This document shows positions 5,558 through 12,089 of a DNA stretch of 15,089 nt, piece by piece (positions within the stretch are counted from its first letter, which is position 1; each line of letters begins with the position of its first letter). The notes beneath the pieces are model-generated. The model was given only the letters and a program-made list of their open reading frames with translations, made no database searches and was not told the DNA's origin. The position numbers and the translations under genes are program-made. Source of the DNA: Sphingomonadaceae bacterium (lineage in GTDB: Bacteria; Pseudomonadota; Alphaproteobacteria; Sphingomonadales; Sphingomonadaceae); NCBI GenBank assembly GCA_019245455.1, contig JAFARM010000025.1:1-15089 (forward strand), given 5' to 3'.

Positions 5558-7960
5558 ATGAACCTGCGCCCGCTTCTGCTCGCCGGCATCGCGCTCGTCA
5601 CGGGCGGCATCGCCGCGGCGCAGACCGCGCCCGTGCCGCCGCAGAACGAGGGACCGGGCGCGGCGGCGGGCGCCGACGAGGCACCGGCCGACATCGTCGT
5701 CACCGCGCAGAAGCGCAGCGAGCGCCTGCAGGAGGTGCCGGTCGCCGTCTCCGTCGTCAGCGGCGACACGCTGGCGAACCAGGGCAAGGTCAGCCTGGAG
5801 GGCGCGCAGTACCTCGTGCCGACCTTGAACTTCCTGAAGTCGGGGACGACGCTCAACCAGTCGCTTTTCCTGCGCGGCGTCGGCACCGCCACCTTCTCGA
5901 TCGCCGGCGAGCCGTCGGTGTCGACCGTCCTCGACGGCGTCGTCTTCAGCCGCTCGGGGGAGGCGTTCAGCGACCTCGTCGACATCGAGCGGCTGGAGGT
6001 GCTGCGTGGGCCGCAGGGGACGCTGTTCGGCAAGAACGCGAGCGCAGGCGTCATCAACATCGTCTCGGTCAAGCCGGGCGACACGCTCGGCGGCTATGTC
6101 GAGGGCGGCTGGTACGGTGGCAACGGCGACGAATACCGCGTCCGCGCGGCGATCGACCTGCCGCTGTCGAAGGCGATCCGCGCGCGCCTGACCGGCTTCT
6201 ACGACGACTATGACGGCAACATCTTCAACGTCGCGCCGAACGTCAACCGGCGGGTCAACGGCTTCAAGCACTACGGCTTCCGCGGCATCGTTGTCGGCGA
6301 CGTCAACGAGCGGGTCAAGCTGACCTTCATCGCCGACTATCACAGGAACAACGACGACTGCTGCGCGGAGATCATCGCTGGGCCACCGCGCTTCACCAGC
6401 GGCGCGACGGCGGGGCAGATCAACACGGCCAACCTGGCGCTGATCCAGACCGTGCTGCCGACGTTGCAGGGAGCGGATACGCGGACGATCGACCAGAACC
6501 TCGTCACCCACACCGACGAGACCGGCTACGGCTTTTCGCTCCAGGCCGATGTCGACGCAGGCAGCGTGACCTTCACCTCGATCTCGTCCTACCGCAACTA
6601 TGCCAATACCGAGACGCGCGACGGCGACTGGCTGCCGCAGGCCTATGTCGGCATCCAGCAGCTCCACGACTTCGGCCCGCAGACCGGCTACACGTGGACG
6701 CAGGAATTCCGCCTGACCTCGCCGACCAAGGGGTTCCTGACCTATGTCGCCGGCTTCTTCTTCTCCGACGCCAAGTCGGAGCGCGTCTTCACGCGCAACG
6801 ACCAGGTTTGCGGGCTGGCACCGGGTGCCGTGGCCCCCGCGGGCGTGCTCATCCCCTGCTCGAGCCCCTTGGCCGGGCCGTCAACCTTCCCGACCGGCAC
6901 CGCCGACTTCGGCTCGAACTTCCGCAACATCGCCCTGTTCGGCCAGGCGACGCTGCACATCACCCCCCGCTTCCGCCTAATCGGCGGCGCGCGGTTCACC
7001 GTCGACCAGCTCGACGTGTTCCACAGCCGCGTCACCCCGCTCGCCGGGCCGGGCATCGGCGGCAACTTCGATTCGGGCGTCAACAACAACGGCCTTGGCG
7101 GCGGCGTTTCGAACGGCATTCCGTTCACCGCCCGCGCCAACAACACCAACATCAGCGGCAAGGCTGGCGTGCAATACGATTTCAGCCACGACAGCACAGC
7201 TTACGCGACCTATTCGCGCGGCTACAAGGGACCGGCGTTCAACATCTTCTACAATCTCAGCTACACAGGCACCAACCGCATCGCGCCCGAGGATTCCGAC
7301 GCCTATGAGGTCGGGCTGAAGAACACTTTCTTCGGCGGCAAGCTGACGCTCAACCTCGCCGGCTATTACGCCGAGTACCACAACTTCCAGGCGAACAACC
7401 CCGACGTGGTGAACGGCGTCGTCACCACGCGCTTCACCAACGCCGGCGAGGTGTCGACCCGCGGCGGCGAGGCCGACCTGCTGTACCGGCCGATCCGCGA
7501 CCTCAGCATCTCGGGCGGCGTCGCCTATACCGACGCGCACGTCGACGCCTTCCTCATCCCGCAGGGCAACAACAACGGGGTCATCCCTTCGGGCACGCCG
7601 CTCGGCTTCGCACCGAAGTGGAAGGGCGACCTCGGCATCGACTATCGCATCCGCACGCGCCTGCCGGTCGACTTCCAGCTCGGTGCGCAGGGGTCGTACC
7701 AGTCGAGCGAGCTGTCGCTGTTCGTCGCCAACGCCGTCGATCGCGCGGCGGGCACGATCCCGGCCTACGGCCTCGTCAACCTGACCGCGTCGGTGCTCGA
7801 CCAGAAGGACCGCTACAAGCTGACCTTCACCGTCCGGAACGTCGGCGACGAGCATATCATCGCCGCGATCGCCAACGGCGGCGTGCTGGGGTCGTACCGT
7901 TATCAGATCCCGCGCGACGCCGACCGCTACTACGGCGTTATCGGGCGGGTGAATTTCTGA
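5558..7960 (+). CDS. TonB-dependent outer-membrane receptor
   Basis: The protein has 800 aa, typical for sphingomonad TonB-dependent receptors. A signal peptide (MNLRPLLLAGIALVTGGIAAA, probable cleavage after Ala21) is followed by an acidic/proline-rich linker, a TonB-box-like DIVVTAQKRSERLQEVPVAV (45-64) and the plug domain (about 58-172), with LFLRGVG (103-109) and LEVLRGPQGTLFGKNASAGVINIV (146-169). The rest is the beta-barrel, ending in the terminal aromatic signature YGVIGRVNF. The start at 5558 is supported by GGGGAGGA at 5546-5553 and by the signal peptide beginning there; the longer frame from 5309 runs through repeat C. The receptor imports a scarce or bulky ligand across the outer membrane using TonB/ExbBD energy. 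Siderophore and sugar ligands cannot be separated by motif; the flanking sugar-type oxidoreductases and hexuronate-type MFS transporter favour a carbohydrate. There is no FecR-like signalling extension. Confidence 0.96.
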   Translation: MNLRPLLLAGIALVTGGIAAAQTAPVPPQNEGPGAAAGADEAPADIVVTAQKRSERLQEVPVAVSVVSGDTLANQGKVSLEGAQYLVPTLNFLKSGTTLNQSLFLRGVGTATFSIAGEPSVSTVLDGVVFSRSGEAFSDLVDIERLEVLRGPQGTLFGKNASAGVINIVSVKPGDTLGGYVEGGWYGGNGDEYRVRAAIDLPLSKAIRARLTGFYDDYDGNIFNVAPNVNRRVNGFKHYGFRGIVVGDVNERVKLTFIADYHRNNDDCCAEIIAGPPRFTSGATAGQINTANLALIQTVLPTLQGADTRTIDQNLVTHTDETGYGFSLQADVDAGSVTFTSISSYRNYANTETRDGDWLPQAYVGIQQLHDFGPQTGYTWTQEFRLTSPTKGFLTYVAGFFFSDAKSERVFTRNDQVCGLAPGAVAPAGVLIPCSSPLAGPSTFPTGTADFGSNFRNIALFGQATLHITPRFRLIGGARFTVDQLDVFHSRVTPLAGPGIGGNFDSGVNNNGLGGGVSNGIPFTARANNTNISGKAGVQYDFSHDSTAYATYSRGYKGPAFNIFYNLSYTGTNRIAPEDSDAYEVGLKNTFFGGKLTLNLAGYYAEYHNFQANNPDVVNGVVTTRFTNAGEVSTRGGEADLLYRPIRDLSISGGVAYTDAHVDAFLIPQGNNNGVIPSGTPLGFAPKWKGDLGIDYRIRTRLPVDFQLGAQGSYQSSELSLFVANAVDRAAGTIPAYGLVNLTASVLDQKDRYKLTFTVRNVGDEHIIAAIANGGVLGSYRYQIPRDADRYYGVIGRVNF

Positions 7961-7968
7961 CCTTCGAT

Positions 7969-7989
7969 CCTCCCCGCCCCGCGGGGAGG
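7969..7989. terminator. Strong hairpin after TonB receptor stop
   Basis: CCTCCCCGC (7969-7977) and GCGGGGAGG (7981-7989) form a perfect 9-bp GC stem with a 3-nt loop, 8 nt after the receptor TGA. A second stem, CGCGGCT/AGCCGCG (7996-8002 with 8008-8014), follows. No T-tract is present, so Rho-independent termination is doubtful. The hairpin is also the left arm of repeat D and may act mainly as a 3'-end stabiliser for the convergent receptor and MFS transcripts. Confidence 0.4.
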
Positions 7990-8102
7990 GAACCGCGCGG
8001 CTTCTTCAGCCGCGGAGTGTGAGGGTCAGATCGAGAGGCCGCAGCCCTCGCACGCCCCCCGTCGCGCGAAAGCACGCCACCTCTCCGCGAGCGGGGCGGA
8101 TC
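7969..8102. repeat. Composite palindromic intergenic repeat D (degenerate)
   Basis: The left arm is the hairpin at 7969-7989. The right arm, 8080-8102 (CCTCTCCGCGAGCGGGGCGG and on into the MFS stop codon), matches the inverse of the left arm with a few substitutions and one missing base. The inner CGCGGCTTCTTCAGCCGCG stem-loop (7996-8014) has the same TTCTTCA loop as the inner hairpin of repeat C (5297-5303). This supports common ancestry of the two elements. The right arm overlaps the last two bases read by the MFS gene's stop codon (TCA 8101-8103). Confidence 0.6.
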
Positions 8103-9333
8103 AGCCGTGCGCCGGGCGGATCACCGGCAGCAGCGCCTGCACCCACGCCAGCGCCGCGAGATAGGCGACCGCGACGATCGCCAGCATCGGCAGATAGCCG
8201 TGACCATGGGCCAGGCTCCACCCGGCGAAACTGATCATCGCCGCCCCGCCAAGATTGCCGGCGACGGCGCTGACGCCGACCACGGTCGCCACCCGATCGA
8301 CCGGCACGACGTCGGCCGCCAGCCCGAACAGGTTGGTCGCAAACCCCTGATGCGCGAACAGGCCGACGCCGACGATCGCCGCCGCCGACCAGGCTCCCGG
8401 TGCCGTCAGCGCGAGCGGCAGCGGCAGGATCAGCAGCGCGTAGAACAGCATCGACACCTTGCGTGCCCGGTCGCTGCTCCAGCCCCGCCGCAACAGCGCC
8501 GGGAAGGCGAGCCCTGAGGTCAGCGCGCCGGCGGCGGCAAAGGTGTAGACCAAGGCCGTCGGCCCGCCGAGCGTCGCCTGGCTCATGCCGAAAACATGGG
8601 CGAAAAAGTCGGGCAGGAAGAACAGCAGGAACCACCAGCCGCAATCGCTGCTCAGCTTGGCCCCGACGATCGCCCAGGTCCGCCGGTCGGCGAGCAGCGC
8701 GCGCCAGTCCGTTGCGATGTGCTCGGCGCGCCGGGCGGGCGGGACCCGATCGGGCACGGCGTCGATCGGCACCAGCCGACGCGTGCCGGCAATCCAGCCG
8801 ATCAGCCAGACGAACCCCAGACCGCCGGTGACGACGAACGCCGCCTGCCAGCCGAACGCCAGCGCCAGCGGCGGGATCAGCAGCGGCGTCAGGATCGCGC
8901 CGATATTGGGGGCGGTGTTGCCGAGGCCAAGGGCGAACGAGCGCTCGGCGACCGGGAGGTAGGTCGCCGCCGACTTGACCACCGCCGGCGTGCCGACCGT
9001 CTCGGCGGCGGCCAGCACGACGCGGGCGACGACGAACTGGCCGATGGTCGCGGCCAGCGCATGAGCGATGCCCGCGGCACTCCAGACCCCGACACCCCAG
9101 CCGAGCGCGCGCCGCACGCCGACGCGGTCGACGATCCAGCCGACGACGACGAAGGCGACGGCACCGGCCACCTGGAAGGCGGTGCCGAGCGTCGCATAGT
9201 CCTGCTCGCCCCAGTGGAACCGCGCCTGCAGCGTCGGCTTGAGCAGCGCCAGCACCTGCCGGTCGACGTAATTGAGGGCGATGGCGACGAACAGCAGCGC
9301 GATCAGGAGCCTTCGCCGCGCCGCGTCGTCCAT
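8101..9333 (-). CDS. MFS transporter, ACS/hexuronate (ExuT)-like
   Basis: The protein has 410 aa with about 12 hydrophobic segments, an inner-membrane major facilitator. The N-terminal IALNYVDRQVLALLKPTLQ (about 17-35), the loop 2-3 signature VGWIVDRVGVRRALG, and the late FAHQGFATNLFGLAADVVPVDRVATVVGVSAVAGNLGG are characteristic of the anion:cation symporter group that includes hexuronate transporters. The start at 9333 (MDDAARRRL) is preferred over 9387 because GGGAGG lies just upstream and the first membrane helix follows shortly. Known relatives import hexuronates, galactonate and other anionic sugars with protons. It is convergent with the TonB receptor, so the pair could carry one ligand across both membranes. 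The actual substrate is not visible in the sequence. Confidence 0.92.
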   Translation of the reverse strand: MDDAARRRLLIALLFVAIALNYVDRQVLALLKPTLQARFHWGEQDYATLGTAFQVAGAVAFVVVGWIVDRVGVRRALGWGVGVWSAAGIAHALAATIGQFVVARVVLAAAETVGTPAVVKSAATYLPVAERSFALGLGNTAPNIGAILTPLLIPPLALAFGWQAAFVVTGGLGFVWLIGWIAGTRRLVPIDAVPDRVPPARRAEHIATDWRALLADRRTWAIVGAKLSSDCGWWFLLFFLPDFFAHVFGMSQATLGGPTALVYTFAAAGALTSGLAFPALLRRGWSSDRARKVSMLFYALLILPLPLALTAPGAWSAAAIVGVGLFAHQGFATNLFGLAADVVPVDRVATVVGVSAVAGNLGGAAMISFAGWSLAHGHGYLPMLAIVAVAYLAALAWVQALLPVIRPAHG

Positions 9334-9358
9334 GCCGCCTCCCTGGTCCTGCTTGGCA

Positions 9359-9387
9359 ACAGTGGCGGTCCCGCCCACCCCGGTCAA
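9359..9387 (-). promoter_or_regulatory. Candidate sigma70-type promoter for MFS transporter
   Basis: On the minus strand a good -35 box TTGACC (9387-9382) is followed after 17 nt by a weak -10 box CACTGT (9364-9359). This would start transcription about 20 nt upstream of the MFS ATG at 9333, leaving room for its GGGAGG ribosome site. The spacing is ideal but the -10 is poor, so confidence is low. Confidence 0.35.
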
Positions 9388-9395
9388 TGCGGGGG

Positions 9396-9424
9396 TTCGC
9401 GACGCCCTGCCGGCGCGCTAGCAT
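9396..9424 (+). promoter_or_regulatory. Candidate promoter for SsuA-like lipoprotein gene
   Basis: TTCGCG (9396-9401) and TAGCAT (9419-9424) are 17 nt apart. A start of transcription about 7 nt further would fall only a few bases before the ATG at 9434. The gene also lacks a Shine-Dalgarno sequence, so a leaderless or nearly leaderless mRNA is possible. Confidence 0.3.
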
Positions 9425-9433
9425 CGAGCCCTG

Positions 9434-10396
9434 ATGATCGCGCGTCGAACCCTGCTTTGCGCTGCCGCCGCGCTGCCCTTTGCCGCCTGCCGGCGGACGC
9501 CGCCGCTGCGGATCGGTTATCAGAACAATGGCCTGCTGCTCGCCGCCAAAGCGCGCGGCGCGGTCGAGGCGGCGCTCCGCCCGGTGCCGGTCGCGTGGGC
9601 GCTGTTCCCGTCCGGGCCGCCGCTGCTCGAGGCGTTGAGCGTCGGCGGCGCACTAAGCGGCGTCGACGTCGGCGGCACCGGCGACACGCCGCCGATCTTC
9701 GCGCAGGCCGCTGGCGCGCGCATCGTCTATATCGCCGCGCAGCCGGTCAGCGGCACCGCCGCGGCGATCGTCGTGCCGCGTCGATCGCGCCTGCGCACCG
9801 CCGCCGACCTTCGCGGCGCGAAGCTTGCCTTCACCCGCGGTTCGTCGGCGCAGGCGTTCGTCCGCGCTGCGCTGGCGACGGTGGGACTGGGCTTGGACGA
9901 CGTCAGCGCGGTCAACCTGACGCCGGTGCAGGCGCGGCTGGCGTTCGCCGCCGGGGCGATCGACGCCTGGGCGATCTGGGATCCGTTCCTCGCCGCCGCC
10001 GAGGTCGAGCTCGGGGCGCGCGTCCTCGTCGCCGGCGCGGGTCTGGCGCGGAGCACCTCGTTCGTGCTCGCCAACGCCGACGCCGCGCGGGCGCACCCCG
10101 ATCTGATCATGGCCACGCTCGATGCGCTGGTGGAAACGGGACGGTGGGCAGCGGCGCACCGGAACGACCTCGCAGCGCTGATCGCCGGCAGCGGCGTTCC
10201 CGCGGCCGTCGCCAGCCGCATTGCCGCGCGCCAGGAGCTTGGCCTGGTGCCGCTGACGCCAGCGATCGTCGCCGCACAGCAGCACATTGCCGATACCCTG
10301 TTCGCCGATCACCAGCTGCCGGGGCCGGTCGCCGTCGCGCCGGCGATGTGGCACGGTTGGACACCGCATCCCGGGGAGCGCGATAAATCGCGCTGA
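9434..10396 (+). CDS. SsuA/NMT1-like ABC substrate-binding lipoprotein
   Basis: The protein has 320 aa. The N-terminus MIARRTLLCAAAALPFAAC has a twin arginine, a hydrophobic stretch and a lipobox-like FAAC with Cys19, so it is probably exported and lipid-anchored facing the periplasm. The body LRIGYQNNGLLLAAKARGAVEAAL, DVGGTGDTPPIFAQAAGARIVYIAAQPV and DLRGAKLAFTRGSSAQAFVRAALATVGL follows the pattern of periplasmic binding proteins for aliphatic sulfonates, taurine and nitrate (SsuA/TauA/ThiY superfamily). The segment AFAAGAIDAWAIWDPFLAAAE is the typical interdomain motif. The start at 9434 is fixed by the signal sequence. No SsuB ATPase or SsuC permease gene adjoins it, so it is an orphan here. 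A sulfonate ligand would fit the SsuD-like enzyme about 6 kb away, but that link is inference. Confidence 0.9.
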   Translation: MIARRTLLCAAAALPFAACRRTPPLRIGYQNNGLLLAAKARGAVEAALRPVPVAWALFPSGPPLLEALSVGGALSGVDVGGTGDTPPIFAQAAGARIVYIAAQPVSGTAAAIVVPRRSRLRTAADLRGAKLAFTRGSSAQAFVRAALATVGLGLDDVSAVNLTPVQARLAFAAGAIDAWAIWDPFLAAAEVELGARVLVAGAGLARSTSFVLANADAARAHPDLIMATLDALVETGRWAAAHRNDLAALIAGSGVPAAVASRIAARQELGLVPLTPAIVAAQQHIADTLFADHQLPGPVAVAPAMWHGWTPHPGERDKSR

Positions 10397-10399
10397 CGG

Positions 10400-10428
10400 T
10401 TGGCCCGCGACGCCGATCCAGGCATTAT
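10400..10428 (+). promoter_or_regulatory. Candidate promoter for PHB-depolymerase-like esterase
   Basis: TTGGCC (10400-10405) and CATTAT (10423-10428) are separated by 17 nt, a standard sigma70 arrangement, just after the lipoprotein gene's stop codon. Transcription starting near 10435 would make the ATG at 10460 the first start codon, which supports that choice over the TTG at 10400 or ATG at 10427. Confidence 0.4.
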
Positions 10429-10459
10429 GCTGCAGCGCACAACAGAATCGGACCTGCCG

Positions 10460-11503
10460 ATGCCTCGCCCTGCCCGCACGCGTCCCGGCCCCGTCGATGA
10501 CCGACTGAGCGACCTCACCGCGGCCTTCGTCAATCCGGGCGCGCTGCGGATGCGGACGTTCGTTCCGGGAGCGCTGCCGGCCGGGGCACCGCTGGTCGTC
10601 GTCCTCCACGGCTGCACGCAGACGGCCGCCGGCTATGACCGTGCGGCGGGCTGGTCGGCGCTGGCGACGCGGCTCGGCTTCGCCCTGCTGTTCCCCGAGC
10701 AGGTGCCGGCCAACAACCCGAACCGGTGCTTCACCTGGTTCGAGGCGGCCGACACGCGGCGTGGGTCGGGCGAGGTCGCGTCGATCGCCGCGGCGGTTGG
10801 GGCGATGGTCCGGCTGCACCGGTTGGACGGCGCCCGCGTCTTTGTCACCGGCCTGTCGGCGGGCGGGGCGATGGCCAACGCGCTTCTCGCCGCCTATCCG
10901 GACGTCTTTGCCGGCGGCGCGATCATCGCCGGACTGCCGGTCGGCAGCGCCGCGGGCGTGGCGGAGGCGCTCACGGCGATGGCACAGCCGGCGGCGCTGA
11001 CGGGGCCGGCGCTCGGCGACCGCGTGCGCGGGGCGTCGGGCTTCGCCGGCCCGTGGCCCCGCGTCGCCGTCTGGCACGGGGGCGACGACCGCACGGTCAG
11101 CCGGCTGAACGGCCTCGCGGTCGCCGAGCAATGGGCCGACGTCCACGGCGCGACGCGGCACGGCGACGGCGACCGCATCGTCTGGCGCAACGCCGTCGGC
11201 GTCCCCGTCGTCGAGTTCAACGAGGTGCGCGGCATGGGCCACGGCACGCCGATCGACAGCCGCGTCGGCGACGCCCCGGCACCGTTCATGCTCGACGTCG
11301 GCATCGCCAGCAGCGCACGCATCGCCGCCTTCTGGGGATTGGGCGACGCCCCCGCCACCGCCGTTCCCCGTCCTGCACGGCACGCGCCCGCCGCCGCCCG
11401 GCCGTCGCGGCCAGCGCGCCCGACGCCCGCCCGCGCCGCCAAGCCGCTCGACATCGGTCGGATGATCGGCGACGCGATGCGCGCCGCCGGGCTGATGAAG
11501 TAG
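10460..11503 (+). CDS. PHB depolymerase family esterase (LpqC-like)
   Basis: The protein is a 347-aa alpha/beta hydrolase. The oxyanion segment is VVLHGCTQTAAGYD (47-60). The lipase box is GLSAGGAMAN with nucleophile Ser133, Asp is in WHGGDDRTVS (Asp209/210), and His261 is in GMGHGTPID. NPNRCFTWFEAADTRRGSGEVASIAAAV (86-113) is a hallmark of the short-chain PHA depolymerase/feruloyl-esterase-like family. There is no signal peptide, so the enzyme is probably intracellular. After the catalytic domain comes an Ala/Pro/Arg-rich linker (about 300-328) and a short amphipathic end (LDIGRMIGDAMRAAGLMK) that might touch a granule surface or partner. The start could also be 10427 or 10400; 10460 is favoured by the promoter position. 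The substrate may be a polyhydroxyalkanoate or another ester; the motifs do not decide. Confidence 0.9.
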   Translation: MPRPARTRPGPVDDRLSDLTAAFVNPGALRMRTFVPGALPAGAPLVVVLHGCTQTAAGYDRAAGWSALATRLGFALLFPEQVPANNPNRCFTWFEAADTRRGSGEVASIAAAVGAMVRLHRLDGARVFVTGLSAGGAMANALLAAYPDVFAGGAIIAGLPVGSAAGVAEALTAMAQPAALTGPALGDRVRGASGFAGPWPRVAVWHGGDDRTVSRLNGLAVAEQWADVHGATRHGDGDRIVWRNAVGVPVVEFNEVRGMGHGTPIDSRVGDAPAPFMLDVGIASSARIAAFWGLGDAPATAVPRPARHAPAAARPSRPARPTPARAAKPLDIGRMIGDAMRAAGLMK

Positions 11504-11537
11504 GTGCGCTTGGCCGCGCGGCAGGGTACTGGGCGGC

Positions 11538-12089
11538 ATGGCTGATCCCGCCGTCGCCACGCCGCCGATCCCCGTCGTCGAGACGGCGCGCCTGCGCCTG
11601 CGCGGCCATGTCCCCGGCGACCTCGATGCGGCAACCGCGATGTGGGCCGACCGGGCGGTGACGCGCTTCACCGGCAACCGCGCCTTCACCCGCGAGGAGA
11701 CGTGGGCGCGGCTGCTCCGCTACACCGGCAACTGGTGCTGGTTCGGCTACGGCTTCTGGGCAGTCGAGGAGATCGAGACGAACGCCTATGTCGGCCAGCT
11801 CGGCATCGCCGAGTTCGCCCGCGAGACGACGCCGCCGCTCGGCGACCTGCCCGAGGTCGGCTGGTCGTTCGTCGTCGCCGCGCACGGCCGCGGCTTCGCC
11901 AGCGAGGGGGTGCGGGCGGCGCTCGCCTGGGCCGACGCCAACATCGCGGCGGCGCGGACGATGTGCCTGATCGATCCCGCCAACGTCGCCTCGATCCGCG
12001 TCGCCCGCCGCTGCGGCTTCGTCGAGGTCGCGCCTGTCGTCTACAAGGGCAGCCGCTCGCTCCGTTTCGAGCGGCAGCGCGGCGCTTAA
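11538..12089 (+). CDS. GNAT family N-acetyltransferase (RimJ/RimL-like)
   Basis: The protein has 183 aa, matching the Acetyltransf_3 type. ETARLRLRGHVPGDLDAATAMWAD (15-38) is the usual entry strand and helix. GDLPEVGWSFVVAAHGRGFASEGVRAALAWA contains the acetyl-CoA pyrophosphate loop (HGRGFASE), and IDPANVASIRVARRCGFVEV is the classic late motif. Members acetylate protein N-termini, antibiotics or small amines; the substrate is not predictable. The ATG at 11538 lies 34 bp after the esterase stop on the same strand, so the two may be cotranscribed. Its TAA (12087-12089) overlaps the stop of the opposing glycosyltransferase within one TTAA. Confidence 0.92.
   Translation: MADPAVATPPIPVVETARLRLRGHVPGDLDAATAMWADRAVTRFTGNRAFTREETWARLLRYTGNWCWFGYGFWAVEEIETNAYVGQLGIAEFARETTPPLGDLPEVGWSFVVAAHGRGFASEGVRAALAWADANIAAARTMCLIDPANVASIRVARRCGFVEVAPVVYKGSRSLRFERQRGA

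Noticed and set aside
9653..11689. 678-codon minus-strand open frame
   Set aside because: It is antisense to the lipoprotein, the esterase and the start of the acetyltransferase gene. Its composition is low-complexity Arg/Gly/Asp and no motif is recognisable.
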